Below are positions 10,817 through 20,433 of a stretch of DNA of 34,084 nt, piece after piece; position 1 is the first letter of the stretch; every line of letters starts with the position of its first letter. The notes beneath the pieces are model-generated. The model saw only the letters and a program-made list of their open reading frames with translations. It made no database searches and was not told the origin of the DNA. A program made the position numbers and the translations under genes. The DNA comes from Bacteroidales bacterium. Lineage in GTDB: Bacteria > Bacteroidota > Bacteroidia > Bacteroidales > UBA10428. The DNA lies in NCBI GenBank assembly GCA_016934395.1, contig JAFGSZ010000016.1:1-34084 (forward strand), in the 5' to 3' direction.

Positions 10817-10850
10817 CACATATGTTAATTATGCAGTTATGCACATATGT
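10817..10850. promoter_or_regulatory. Paired CACATATGT sites between hsp20 and trmD
   Basis: Two direct copies of CACATATGT (10817-10825 and 10842-10850) are spaced 25 nt start to start. Each contains the palindrome ACATATGT. They sit between divergent genes, upstream of the likely trmD promoter, so they could be a regulator-binding pair. This is inference from arrangement only, in an AT-rich background. Confidence 0.25.
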
Positions 10851-10884
10851 CATTCTCTAAAAACTTTTTCTGCCACATTTTCAT

Positions 10885-10892
10885 TATTTTTG
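10885..10892 (+). promoter_or_regulatory. Likely -7 promoter element of trmD
   Basis: TATTTTTG matches the Bacteroidota -7 consensus TAnnTTTG. It lies about 43 nt upstream of the ATG at 10935. This supports that start over the upstream in-frame one at 10839, because transcription would begin downstream of 10839. No convincing -33 element is visible. Confidence 0.45.
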
Positions 10893-10934
10893 CTTTTTTG
10901 TGATGTACACCATCTAATTTATTTAGAACTAAAA

Positions 10935-11618
10935 ATGCGAATTGATATTCTCACTGTGCTTCCCGAGTTGATGGAAAGCCCCCTGAACCATTCGATTATT
11001 AAAAGGGCAAAAGATAAAAACCTTGTAGAGATACATGTGCATAATATCCGGGATTATGCGCAAAACAAATATAAACAGGTTGATGACTATGCCTTTGGTG
11101 GCGGTGCCGGAATGGTTTTAAGTATTGAACCTATTGACCTGGTAATTTCAAAATTAAAAAATAAACGGAAATACGATGAAATAATATACACGAGTCCCGA
11201 TGGTGAACTATTTAATCAGAAAATCGCAAATCAACTGTCAACATTAAATAATATCATTCTGCTATGCGGCCATTACAAAGGAGTGGATCAACGTATACGG
11301 GAACATTTAATAACCCGTGAGATCTCTATTGGAAATTATGTGCTCACAGGTGGCGAACTGGCTGCCGCAATTATAGCAGACAGCATGATCCGTTTAATAC
11401 CCGGAGTAATTTCTGACGAAACATCGGCACTAAGTGATTCTTTTCAGGATAACTTATTGGCCCCGCCGGTGTATACACGGCCTGCAATATATAAAGGCTG
11501 GACAGTACCTGATGTATTACTTTCAGGACATGCTGCGGAAATTGAAAAGTGGAGAATGGAACAATCCATCCGGCGAACAAAAGACCTCAGACCGGAATTA
11601 TTAAAGGATAATGAATGA
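10935..11618 (+). CDS. trmD: tRNA (guanine37-N1)-methyltransferase
   Basis: TrmD methylates G37 next to the anticodon using S-adenosylmethionine, preventing +1 frameshifts. The start at 10935 gives [12 protein letters not shown] and a 227-residue protein, the usual length. The open frame extends 32 codons upstream, but that extension is not TrmD-like. Visible motifs of the SPOUT trefoil knot are [23 protein letters not shown] and [13 protein letters not shown], followed by the [14 protein letters not shown] linker and the C-terminal helical domain. It stands alone rather than in an rpsP-rimM-rplS operon and converges on the DUF308 gene with only 4 nt between stop codons. Confidence 0.96.
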   Translation: MRIDILTVLPELMESPLNHSIIKRAKDKNLVEIHVHNIRDYAQNKYKQVDDYAFGGGAGMVLSIEPIDLVISKLKNKRKYDEIIYTSPDGELFNQKIANQLSTLNNIILLCGHYKGVDQRIREHLITREISIGNYVLTGGELAAAIIADSMIRLIPGVISDETSALSDSFQDNLLAPPVYTRPAIYKGWTVPDVLLSGHAAEIEKWRMEQSIRRTKDLRPELLKDNE

Positions 11619-11622
11619 TTTC

Positions 11623-12162
11623 TTAATCAACCGATGGATTTTTCTGACTATAAGAAAGGATTACGGATGAAATACCCAGCATAAAAACAAAAATTCCCAT
11701 CATTACTATAACAGCCCATGGCCCCTTAAATGAAAATAACAGTAAGGCTGTGCCCAAAAATAATGAAGCAGACCCATTAATTAACAAAATCCACCAGCTG
11801 CTGAAGTTTAATCGGATTTGAAAGGAATTAAATATTTGAATATCACCTGTAATAATAATCCATACTGAAAGAATAATAATAAAAACATGCTTGGATATAT
11901 CCGGAACCAGCCAAACTGAAAGCCCAATAATCACATCAAAAATACCTTCCATCAACCACCAGTTTTTTTTCCGGATTTCTTTTCTGTGCGCCACGGTGAT
12001 ATACAGAATAAATAACCCGCTAATTATGGCAACAATACCAAAGTAGGATACAAGTTTTAATAGTGTCAGATCCGGTAAAAGCAGTACCAGTATTCCGAAA
12101 ATAATGGCAAAGCTTCCTTTTAAAGAGAGAAACCACATATTTTTAAAAAGCTTTATATCCAT
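11623..12162 (-). CDS. DUF308 / HdeD-family membrane protein
   Basis: This 179-residue integral membrane protein has about six predicted transmembrane segments. The paired LLPDLTLLKLVSYFGI and LVPDISKHVFIIILSVWIIITG stretches (residues 28-43 and 85-106) show the internal repeat typical of DUF308, which includes HdeD of E. coli. HdeD is linked to acid resistance, but no specific function should be transferred. The gene converges on trmD. Confidence 0.82.
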   Translation of the reverse strand: MDIKLFKNMWFLSLKGSFAIIFGILVLLLPDLTLLKLVSYFGIVAIISGLFILYITVAHRKEIRKKNWWLMEGIFDVIIGLSVWLVPDISKHVFIIILSVWIIITGDIQIFNSFQIRLNFSSWWILLINGSASLFLGTALLLFSFKGPWAVIVMMGIFVFMLGISSVILSYSQKNPSVD

Positions 12163-12288
12163 AATAATATGAGGATTACCGGAAACTTAATATTCTCATT
12201 TCGTTTAAGGATAAAAACAACAAATACTAAAAATTGTTCCTTTAGTGAAATTATTTCGTACCGGGTTGAGAACCTGGTCTTATTACTC

Positions 12289-15156
12289 CTATCTATCCCG
12301 GTGACAAATTATTTTATAAGTACAGTTTTTACAGATTTCCTGCTCTTCAGTCTGCTGAAATAAGTTATCAGGATTAAAAATTTCCTGCAAAACAGTAGTA
12401 AGTCCATGTTGAAAATTTTCTTTATAGGTTTTAAAATCCTCCACAGAGGTTTTTGTTCTACCGTCTGTCTCAAAAATATGATATTCATTATTTTCATCAT
12501 AAAATTCCCGGATAAAATAGAGTCCGGGGCATATTGGATCTGAAACACTTTTGCTGAGTATAAATGAATATAAAAAGGTTTGAAAAACGGCATGGTTTCT
12601 ATCCGGATCAGAATTAATAAACAAAGATTCTATCCCTTTAAATGAATTTTTAACCTGTCCGGTTTTATAATCAATTATCCGGATTTTTCCATTCACTCTG
12701 TCTATACGGTCAATAATACCACCTATGTTTACAGTTTTTAGCCCGTTAAGTCCTTTCAATTCCAAAGATATATAATAACCTTTTTCCAGATCGATTATCT
12801 CAAAAGGTGAAATCTTAGCATCAACCTGTAAAATTTGTTCTGTATATTTTAAAATAATTTCTTTAATTATCTGGTGCCTGCCTGCATATTTAACCGGCTC
12901 CCCATCTTGTAAAAACTTAAAATATTCTTCCTTAAAAGATTCATCCACCGCTTTATCCAGTATCCCGGTTTTATTTTGAAGCAAAGTTGTAATTTTTGCC
13001 GAATCAGTTACAGAACCAAAATAAGGCTCATAGAGTTTATTCATTACCTTATGGAGAATATTTCCAAAAGAAGGCAGGTCGATATCCTCAGTAATATCAT
13101 CCGGTTCTTTTACACCCAGTATATACCTGAAATAAAACTTTAAAGAACAATCGATATAGGTATTTAATGCACTCGGAGATAAAGCTGCTCCATTTGGCCC
13201 TGTAAACCGTTCAAGTCTTTTTAACACATATTCGGTTTTTTTTATAGAAATCTTTTGAGATAGGGTAATGGTTACCGGAAGACTATATGAAATTTCTTTT
13301 ATTCGAAAAACGGGTTCGTAAAACAACTGATGAAGGAAACGGCTGCGCTCGCCGGAAAGCATACCTTTTGGCTGACTGTTATATACCAGGAATATGTTTT
13401 TTGAACGATGCAACAACCTGTAAAAATAATAGGCATAAATAGCATCCTGATGCTCAGATGTAGGTAAACCAAATCCAATCCGAAGGTTATTGGGTATAAA
13501 AGAAGGTATGCTTACCGATTTTGGAAATAAACCTTCGTTCATCGACAATACTATAATATTTTCAAAGTCAAGTGTCCGGGTTTCTAAAATCCCCATAACC
13601 TGGAGCCCTTTAAGCGGTTCGCCGCTAAACGGAACAGTAAGGTTCTGCAGCAGTTTATATAGCAGGCGTAAAAAAGTAGCCCTGTTAATTTCAACTCCGG
13701 TGCCTGATAACACATCTTTTAATCTTTTTAAATAGGTAAACAGCTGATAAATAAACTCAAGCTGTACTGATGATAATAATATCTCTCCTTTTTTAGAAAG
13801 TTGTAAAATTGAACCGAATATATAACTGATATAATCAGGTAACTCAGGAACATTTTCAACCTGCCTGAAGGTTTCATGAAACAAGCCGTTTATCAGCAAC
13901 TCTTGTTGTGAAATATAAATCTTATTTTCCTCAATTATTTTGTTTTTTATGGCATTCAGCGTTTTAACATCTACATTAATTATATACTGATGGTTAATAA
14001 AAGCCAGTACATCTTTATAATAAAACACTATTTTTTCCCCCGACCGTTTGGCATTTCGCTGCAAACCAATAATAATTTCAATAAGGCTGAATGCCGGAGT
14101 ATCATTGAATGGATATCCCATGGATACATTTAGTTCGCTTAGTGTTTCGGGCAAAGAATACAATACAGGAAGCAAAAGCCTTTCATCGGCCAATACAATT
14201 GCGGTTTTACTTAACAGGTCCTCTTCCGGGGCAATACCGCTAAGCAAATCAGGAAGAATCTTAACCTGCCCCATTGTAGAAGAAGCAGATACAAATGTGA
14301 TTTCCTTACCGGGAGAAGTCAGTTGAGATTGGATGCTGAACTCTTCCGGAGCAGGAAATTCCTTCCTGTTTTTTCGTAAAAAATATCCGGCTTCATGAAT
14401 TTCATTATTTGTATAATACTCATCATAATCCCATAAGAATATAGCTTTGTGTACAGTTTTTAAATGCCTGAATATTTTTCGCTCGCAAACATTTAACGCA
14501 TTAAACCCGACAAAGATTATTTTTTCGTAATCCAGGGGAAGCGCTTCACCGGTATCTATTTTTTTCACTACGTGCCTGAATAATTTTCCTTCATAACTCA
14601 GGCCCATTGAATCAAGCTTAGTATTAAACTCAGAGTATATTTTATCCAACACCTCCCACAGGGATACAAAACCTTCCTGGTGTTCCGATAAATGTTCCGG
14701 ATTAAAAGTATTCCAGAAACGTTTAATAATTTCTACCTGCTGCTCCGTGAGGTACGAGAAATAATTTTCGTAATTTTTAAGGGCAGAAAGGTTTTGAAAC
14801 AAGTCTTTTGGATTTACCAGGTATTTATCTATATCATCAAAATCGGAAAGCAACATTTCGCAGAAAAAGTAAAAATCGTCGAAATTTTGAGCCGATTTAG
14901 TTACCTGTTTATAGGTATTATAAAGTTCAAAAGTGAGCAACAGGTTATCGGCAACCTGTAAACCCGAAATTTCTTCAACAAATTCGGTAATTGTAAAATA
15001 AGACGGAGACCAAACCGGCTTATCTATATTTTTAATAAGGTAATTATTAAAATACAATCGTGCTCTCTTGTTCGGAAACACAAGGCATAATTTTGATAAT
15101 TGATCTCCGTATTTTTCTGATAAATAATTGGCCGTTTCTTCTAAAAATGCTAACAT
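12289..15156 (-). CDS. AddB-like PD-(D/E)XK nuclease with Fe-S cluster motif
   Basis: This 955-residue protein looks like the second subunit of an AddAB-type double-strand-break resection complex. The N-terminal half starts with LCLVFPNKRARLYFNNYL, a degenerate helicase domain without a Walker A motif. The C-terminal part begins with LSPSALNTYIDCSLKFYFRY, followed by FGNILHKVMNKLY. The nuclease motifs are GGIIDRID and IRIIDYKTGQ. Cys942, Cys945 and Cys951 together with the Cys in YIDCSLKFYF match the four-Cys iron-sulfur staple of AddB nucleases. It is last in a tight three-gene run after the AddA-like helicase and a radical SAM gene, 13 nt after the latter. The gene name is left open because Bacteroidota versions diverge from Bacillus AddB. 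Confidence 0.85.
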   Translation of the reverse strand: MLAFLEETANYLSEKYGDQLSKLCLVFPNKRARLYFNNYLIKNIDKPVWSPSYFTITEFVEEISGLQVADNLLLTFELYNTYKQVTKSAQNFDDFYFFCEMLLSDFDDIDKYLVNPKDLFQNLSALKNYENYFSYLTEQQVEIIKRFWNTFNPEHLSEHQEGFVSLWEVLDKIYSEFNTKLDSMGLSYEGKLFRHVVKKIDTGEALPLDYEKIIFVGFNALNVCERKIFRHLKTVHKAIFLWDYDEYYTNNEIHEAGYFLRKNRKEFPAPEEFSIQSQLTSPGKEITFVSASSTMGQVKILPDLLSGIAPEEDLLSKTAIVLADERLLLPVLYSLPETLSELNVSMGYPFNDTPAFSLIEIIIGLQRNAKRSGEKIVFYYKDVLAFINHQYIINVDVKTLNAIKNKIIEENKIYISQQELLINGLFHETFRQVENVPELPDYISYIFGSILQLSKKGEILLSSVQLEFIYQLFTYLKRLKDVLSGTGVEINRATFLRLLYKLLQNLTVPFSGEPLKGLQVMGILETRTLDFENIIVLSMNEGLFPKSVSIPSFIPNNLRIGFGLPTSEHQDAIYAYYFYRLLHRSKNIFLVYNSQPKGMLSGERSRFLHQLFYEPVFRIKEISYSLPVTITLSQKISIKKTEYVLKRLERFTGPNGAALSPSALNTYIDCSLKFYFRYILGVKEPDDITEDIDLPSFGNILHKVMNKLYEPYFGSVTDSAKITTLLQNKTGILDKAVDESFKEEYFKFLQDGEPVKYAGRHQIIKEIILKYTEQILQVDAKISPFEIIDLEKGYYISLELKGLNGLKTVNIGGIIDRIDRVNGKIRIIDYKTGQVKNSFKGIESLFINSDPDRNHAVFQTFLYSFILSKSVSDPICPGLYFIREFYDENNEYHIFETDGRTKTSVEDFKTYKENFQHGLTTVLQEIFNPDNLFQQTEEQEICKNCTYKIICHRDR

Positions 15157-15169
15157 CCGAAAGTAACTT

Positions 15170-16120
15170 TTACAATTTTGTTGATTTAAAATACTTGCCC
15201 TGCCAGGTATTTTGTTGTTCCATGTGTTGTTCCACCTGATTTAAAATCTGGTCGTAGCGAATTTTCCAGGTTATTCCTTTATTAAATCCTGGCGGAGCTT
15301 CGCCTGCCACCCTTTCAATAAAAAAAGCCGGATTTAATCGTTCGATAAACTTTACAACAAATTTTATATATTCCTCGAAAGAAAATAATATAAAACGTTC
15401 AGGAAAATTCTGATACTCCTTTTCCATAACCGTATCTTTTATAATCTGTAATTGATGGAATTTAACATTATCCAGCGGTAGATCTGAAATAATATCCGCA
15501 CTATCTAATATTTCCTGCCGGCTTTCGCCCGGTAATCCGAAAATAAAATGAGCGCCGGTTTTAAGTCCAAGTTCACTGGTTTTATGAATGGCCTCCACAG
15601 CCTGTTCATAGGTATGCCCGCGATTGATTCGTTCCAGTGTAGAATTATTTACCGATTCCACTCCGTACTCAATTATGATATAATAACGTTCAGCAAGTTT
15701 TTTAAAATATTTTAATTTTTTATCGTCTATACAATCGGGACGCGTCCCAATAACCAATCCAACAATCTGATCAAACTCCAAGGCTTCGTTATATATCTTC
15801 TTTAGTTTTTCTACATCGGCGTATGTATTGGAATAGGCCTGAAAATAGGCCATATACCGGGAAGCGCTTTTATATCTTTTTTCATGAAACTCAATGCCTT
15901 CAAGTATTTGTTGTTTCACCGGTTTTTCTGCCAGGCAATACGATGGATTAAAGGCGTTATTGTTGCAATAAGTGCATCCCCCGGTTCCTAAGGTGCCATC
16001 CCGGTTCGGACACGTAAATCCGGCATCAATAGCCACCTTCTGGATCCGCGAACCAAAAGTGTTTTTTAAATGGGTTGCATAGGCATTTATTCTTCGCGTA
16101 TTGCCCCAGGGATATATCAT
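15170..16120 (-). CDS. YhcC-type radical SAM protein (TIGR01212 family)
   Basis: This 316-residue radical SAM protein carries its cluster cysteines at Cys37, Cys49 and Cys52, in FTCPNRDGTLGTGGCTYCNN. This is the C-x11-C-x2-C spacing of the YhcC/TIGR01212 family rather than the usual C-x3-C-x2-C. Other markers are VGLVIGTRPDC, EYGVESVNNSTLERINRGH and GAHFIFGLPGE. The substrate is not known to me; relatives in E. coli are uncharacterised or tentatively linked to RNA modification. Its ATG shares one base with the stop of the AddA-like gene (TAATG), so translation is probably coupled. Confidence 0.9.
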   Translation of the reverse strand: MIYPWGNTRRINAYATHLKNTFGSRIQKVAIDAGFTCPNRDGTLGTGGCTYCNNNAFNPSYCLAEKPVKQQILEGIEFHEKRYKSASRYMAYFQAYSNTYADVEKLKKIYNEALEFDQIVGLVIGTRPDCIDDKKLKYFKKLAERYYIIIEYGVESVNNSTLERINRGHTYEQAVEAIHKTSELGLKTGAHFIFGLPGESRQEILDSADIISDLPLDNVKFHQLQIIKDTVMEKEYQNFPERFILFSFEEYIKFVVKFIERLNPAFFIERVAGEAPPGFNKGITWKIRYDQILNQVEQHMEQQNTWQGKYFKSTKL

Positions 16121-19100
16121 TATACCTTAATTAGTTTATTATGTTTAAAGTACCAGAGGTATCCGAAAAGATGCCGGGCAAATTTCATTTCGCCGATTAT
16201 GTCCAGATATTCCTTCACCTGTTGTTTATGTTCTTTCGTTTCCGATTCGCCAAATTTAAAATCCACAACAATTACGATATCCTCTTTTTGCATTACCCGG
16301 TCGGGCCTCCTGATTTTACCTGAAGGGTGAAGAATATCTTTCTCGGCAATAACTTTCCATGTGCCATCAAACCAGGCATTTATATCACTATTTTCAAGAA
16401 GTGTGGTTATTTCACTCTGTAGTCCCGGAATTTCCTCTTTACTGATTTTCCCCTCGTAAAACAATTTATTAACGGCTTTATCCACATCTTCTTTGGTTGA
16501 AATATTTTGAAATATTTCATGCATTATTTTTCCATAGTTCACAGGTGATTTTACATCCTCAAAGGTTTCGGAAAAATAATCAGCTCCTCTACGCACGATC
16601 TGCAGTTTATGAATAATTTGGGAACTTGGATATTCCCATTGATCTGCTGATTTTGCTGGCCCGGAATTCTTAACCGAAGAATTTAACTTTCCATATTCAA
16701 AAGATTTATTTTCGTTTGAATAGTAATGTTCCAGATTTAAAGGCATTTGAATAGCTTCATCCTTCGATTGATTTTTAAATGCCATGGTGATCAGATCGGC
16801 TACTGTAGAAAGCTTGGTTTCTTTCCCTGATTCCTGTTCTCCGAAACAAAATAAGGCTTCTCTTGCCCTGGTTAGCGCCACATACAAGAGATTCAGGTTA
16901 TCGATATAATTTTTCAATTTCTCATCAAAATAAAAATCGCTAAATATGGTATCCTTTAACACTGAAGAGTATTTAACAGGTACCACCGGAAGCCCGCTAA
17001 AAGGACTTTTATTGGGTATACACCATAAGATTGTCTGGTTTGCATTTTGTCCTTCAATCTGCCAGTCGCAAAAGGGGATCAAAACCGCTTTAAACTCAAG
17101 ACCTTTTGATTTATGAATGGTTAAAATACGTATGGCATTGTTTACATCAAATAAGGGGATCGAAGTAGTTATTCCACGTTCTTCCCAGTATTGGAGAAAA
17201 GAAAAAATATCGGATTTATTTTTACGGACATATTCCAGTATCATATCCTGGAAACCCTGTAAATAGGGTAATTCACCTCTTTTCTGATGAAGCGAAAAAT
17301 ATCCTGTAATTTTTTCAACCAGCTCATAAAGCGGTTCACTCTTAAGTTTGTCTAAAAATTCCGTAAATCCTTCAGGAAGGAAATTGATAAACTCATCAGC
17401 AATTTTACCTTTGTCAGGTTGTATAGATTTCAACCGATTTTTATCGCCTGGTTGTATGTACAACAAATACTCGTGTATTAAAAATAAATTATTGACCTCA
17501 TCATTTGGAAATATAATATATTTCAGGATGGAGATTATAAAATTCACAGTACTGGAGTTCCCCAGAAACAGGGATTCGTCTGAAATAATTTCAAGCGTTC
17601 GTTCACCTTTTAACCGGGCTTGCTGATTGTATGCCAGAATATAATCTGCCAGTTGTTTACCCTCTCTCCGGGTTCTAACCAGAATGGCCAAATCACCCGG
17701 TTGGAATTGTTTATCGGTAAGTTCCAAAAGTGTATTCAGAACCTGCTCCTTTATTCGTTGTTTATCTTTATCAACCTGGTCTTTTTCAAAAAACCTGAAT
17801 TTTATATATCCCTGTCCCCGGGTTTCTTTTTCGGGAAATTGTTGAATAACATCTTTATAGAGTGAAGAAATATTATATTCCCCGGGTGATTTGTATCCGG
17901 ATTCCTCAATCTCGTTTTGATAATAATTCTGCAATAAGCCGGCTGCAGAAGAAAATAGACTATTGTTAAAATTTATTATTTCTTTACAGCTTCTCCAGTT
18001 AAATAACAGCGCTTCTTTTGTCAAAGGCGCTGGTTTAAAATCTTCTTCCACCTGGTGGGCCAGAATTTTCCAACTGCTGTTCCGCCACCTGTATATAGAT
18101 TGTTTAACATCGCCTACCAGTAAATTAATATATCCCTGTGATAAGCTGTTGCTGATTAGCGGTTTGAAATTATGCCATTGAAACTGAGAAGTATCCTGGA
18201 ATTCATCAATCATAAAATGATTAAAATAATTGCCAAACTTCTCATAAATAAACGGAGTATCGTTGTTGTCTATAATTTTGAAAATAAATTGCGCAGCATC
18301 ACTTAACAGGAATAAATTATTTTCCTGACAATAATTACGGATCTGTTTGGCAACATCAGATAAAATACCCAGGGTGTAAATATTGGAATGAATGAGTACT
18401 GCCGTTCGATAGGATTTGAAAAACAAACGGTAATGATTTATAATAGCGCATAAAGAGTCGTATAATCCGGAATTAACACAATTCGTGAGCTGGTCTGTTT
18501 TAGGAGATTTATGGTTATAAAAGGATTCTTTATCTGATTCAGCATCAAAAACACGTTTACCAGGCCATTTGAAATCATTCTGGGATAGTTTTAAAAATAT
18601 CCCCACCGGGCCCGATTTGCCATATTTAAAATCATCTATTGACAGTGAATGGTCTGCTATGAAGTCCAGACTTTCTTTTGCGGCACTTTTCAGGAAATTC
18701 TCAAATGAATGGATAATGGCATTAAGGTCTTTTATGTAACCATTTAAAAAATCTTTATCTTCTATAAGCCTGATTAGTTTTTCACTGTTGGCTTTAAATT
18801 CTTCCTTAAATACTTCTTTCCCCAGAGCAGTAAGATCCGATTTAAAATTCCAGCTTTTTCCGGACTCGATCTTTGAAATCGCCAGTTGTGTCATCCAGTG
18901 CCGGAGTTCAGGATTATTATCCAATTCACCGTACAACCGGTCGATGGAATCTTCCAGTACCATCATATCGTCAAGCTCAAGGGCATACCCGGTCTGTATG
19001 CCTATTTCCCTGATAAACACACGCAGTACCTTCTGAAAAAAACTATCTATAGTCCCTACATAAAAGTGCGAATAATTGTGCAAAAGATGGTACAATATAC

Positions 19101-19368
19101 TTTTGGCCCTTACCCGCAAAGTTGATTCCGGTGTGCCCGAGGTTTTTTGCAAGATTGAAATATACTCAGAAGGATCGCCATTGGCTAAGGCATACAGCTC
19201 CCTTACAATCCTGGTTTTCATCTCTTCGGTAGCTTTATTTGTAAATGTTACCGCAAGAATATTCCTGAAATTCTGATATTCTGAAAAGAGTAATTTTAAA
19301 TACTCCGCTGTAATCCTAAAGGTTTTACCCGATCCTGCTGATGCCGTAATAATTTTTAAATGATCCAT
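16120..19368 (-). CDS. AddA-like UvrD-family helicase with C-terminal nuclease
   Basis: This 1082-residue superfamily 1A helicase fused to a RecB-type nuclease probably processes broken DNA ends for RecA loading. Motif I is ASAGSGKT (residues 9-16), motif Ia is AVTFTNKATEEMK, motif II is MIDEFQDTSQFQW, motif III is LVGDVKQSIYRWR, motif V is TIHKSKGLEFKAVLIPF and motif VI is LLYVALTRAREALF. The C-terminal nuclease contains GKIMHEIFQ, RRPDRVM and VVDFKFGE followed by KEHKQQVKEY. It leads the three-gene run with the radical SAM and AddB-like genes and is divergent from the ECF sigma gene. Confidence 0.92.
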   Translation of the reverse strand: MDHLKIITASAGSGKTFRITAEYLKLLFSEYQNFRNILAVTFTNKATEEMKTRIVRELYALANGDPSEYISILQKTSGTPESTLRVRAKSILYHLLHNYSHFYVGTIDSFFQKVLRVFIREIGIQTGYALELDDMMVLEDSIDRLYGELDNNPELRHWMTQLAISKIESGKSWNFKSDLTALGKEVFKEEFKANSEKLIRLIEDKDFLNGYIKDLNAIIHSFENFLKSAAKESLDFIADHSLSIDDFKYGKSGPVGIFLKLSQNDFKWPGKRVFDAESDKESFYNHKSPKTDQLTNCVNSGLYDSLCAIINHYRLFFKSYRTAVLIHSNIYTLGILSDVAKQIRNYCQENNLFLLSDAAQFIFKIIDNNDTPFIYEKFGNYFNHFMIDEFQDTSQFQWHNFKPLISNSLSQGYINLLVGDVKQSIYRWRNSSWKILAHQVEEDFKPAPLTKEALLFNWRSCKEIINFNNSLFSSAAGLLQNYYQNEIEESGYKSPGEYNISSLYKDVIQQFPEKETRGQGYIKFRFFEKDQVDKDKQRIKEQVLNTLLELTDKQFQPGDLAILVRTRREGKQLADYILAYNQQARLKGERTLEIISDESLFLGNSSTVNFIISILKYIIFPNDEVNNLFLIHEYLLYIQPGDKNRLKSIQPDKGKIADEFINFLPEGFTEFLDKLKSEPLYELVEKITGYFSLHQKRGELPYLQGFQDMILEYVRKNKSDIFSFLQYWEERGITTSIPLFDVNNAIRILTIHKSKGLEFKAVLIPFCDWQIEGQNANQTILWCIPNKSPFSGLPVVPVKYSSVLKDTIFSDFYFDEKLKNYIDNLNLLYVALTRAREALFCFGEQESGKETKLSTVADLITMAFKNQSKDEAIQMPLNLEHYYSNENKSFEYGKLNSSVKNSGPAKSADQWEYPSSQIIHKLQIVRRGADYFSETFEDVKSPVNYGKIMHEIFQNISTKEDVDKAVNKLFYEGKISKEEIPGLQSEITTLLENSDINAWFDGTWKVIAEKDILHPSGKIRRPDRVMQKEDIVIVVDFKFGESETKEHKQQVKEYLDIIGEMKFARHLFGYLWYFKHNKLIKV

Positions 19369-19512
19369 GCAATATTAATAAGCTGAATAAAAGTATAAAA
19401 ATTCAACTGTTTTATTGTGAAGTTTAAAAATATATGTGAATTGTATAAACAAGTAAGAATAAGTAATCTTTTTGCAAATATTGTTATATATTGAACATTA
19501 AATTCAGAAGAA

Positions 19513-20088
19513 ATGGATACCGGAAAACCTGGAATATATCCCGAATTTTGGGTAGAAAAATACAGTGATTACCTTTATAATTACGCTATTACAAGAATTT
19601 ACGATAAAGAAACCGCACACGATCTTGTACAGGATACATTCTTAGCAGGTCTGGCTGCGATGAAAGAATTTAAAGGTGAAAGCAGCGAAAAAACCTGGTT
19701 GATCTCTATACTTAAGCGAAAAATAATTGACTATTACAGAAAAGCCAGCAGAAAACGGGAAAAAAACATAATAGACCATGATGCACATTACAAGCTTCCC
19801 TTTGTTGATGAAGGAAAAAACAAAGGACACTGGTTAACCGATCGTGCTCCCCAGAACTGGTCTGAAAGTGTGATTGGAAAAATGGAAAACGAGGAGTTGC
19901 AAAAAATAATCGATCTCTGTGTATCACTGCTTCCAAAAAAGTGGGCAGCCATTTTTACCCTTAAAATAATGGAAGAAATTTCATCAGAAAAAATTTGTAA
20001 GGAATTGGATATTTCTTCGTCTAATTTTTGGGTAATCCTCCACAGAGCCCGTTTGAAACTGAGAGAATGTATAGAAGATAAATGGTGA
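19513..20088 (+). CDS. ECF sigma-70 factor
   Basis: This 191-residue extracytoplasmic-function sigma factor has region 2 at about residues 12-75, including ITRIYDKETAHDLVQDTFL and KTWLISILKRKIIDYYRK. Region 4 lies at about 132-190, with LLPKKWAAIFTLKIMEE and the recognition helix in SSSNFWVILHRARLKLRE. A charged linker replaces region 3. It opens a plus-strand run that continues with a ZAS-like anti-sigma gene after 54 nt and then the HvfA-type precursor, so it probably controls that cluster. ECF factors govern some related copper-responsive RiPP operons in Proteobacteria. The promoter was not identified. Confidence 0.92.
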   Translation: MDTGKPGIYPEFWVEKYSDYLYNYAITRIYDKETAHDLVQDTFLAGLAAMKEFKGESSEKTWLISILKRKIIDYYRKASRKREKNIIDHDAHYKLPFVDEGKNKGHWLTDRAPQNWSESVIGKMENEELQKIIDLCVSLLPKKWAAIFTLKIMEEISSEKICKELDISSSNFWVILHRARLKLRECIEDKW

Positions 20089-20142
20089 AAATCATTATAT
20101 AAAACAAACTGTTTACAAGTAACTAACAGAACATAACTCATT

Positions 20143-20403
20143 ATGCTTACCTGCTACGATGCTACATTTCTTGTTACAAAAGAAGAAGTTGACACAATTT
20201 CTACGGCACAAAAAATTAATGTATCAATACATCTGATGGTCTGTATTCATTGCAGAAGGTACAAACACCAACTTAAGACGATTACTTCTAACATTAAATC
20301 CATACAAAACAGCATTGATTCAGGTCATCTTTTTTACCATCTCTCACCAGATGAAAAAGCTAATATTCAACAACTTCTGGAAAATAAGACAAAAACATCC
20401 TAA
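20143..20403 (+). CDS. Small soluble zinc-binding anti-sigma-like protein (ZAS/zf-HC2 type)
   Basis: This 86-residue protein has no membrane segment. Its key motif is His30-x3-Cys34-x2-Cys37 (HLMVCIHC), with Cys4 as a plausible fourth ligand. This is the pattern of zinc-containing anti-sigma domains, which hold their partner sigma factor until metal or thiol chemistry releases it. The gene follows the ECF sigma gene, as cognate anti-sigma genes do. At this size there is only the sigma-binding domain plus a short helical tail, so any signal must be sensed in the cytoplasm. Function is inferred from motif and position. Confidence 0.7.
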   Translation: MLTCYDATFLVTKEEVDTISTAQKINVSIHLMVCIHCRRYKHQLKTITSNIKSIQNSIDSGHLFYHLSPDEKANIQQLLENKTKTS

Positions 20404-20433
20404 ATTTCTTCTTTTTTTGTAAGGAATAGAAAT

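Noticed and set aside
10839-10934. A 32-residue N-terminal extension of TrmD
   Set aside because: The extension lies across a likely -7 promoter element and is hydrophobic and unlike TrmD; the ATG at 10935 gives the usual length and N-terminus.
12264-12288. Small hairpin CCGGGTT-GAG-AACCTGG (about 12270-12286) downstream of the AddB-like gene
   Set aside because: It has a G-U pair and no T tract follows it on the minus strand, so it is not a convincing terminator.
12289-19368. A defence island reading of the large helicase-nuclease pair
   Set aside because: Motifs and lengths fit housekeeping AddAB-type recombination, and no methylase, toxin, integrase or other defence gene is adjacent.
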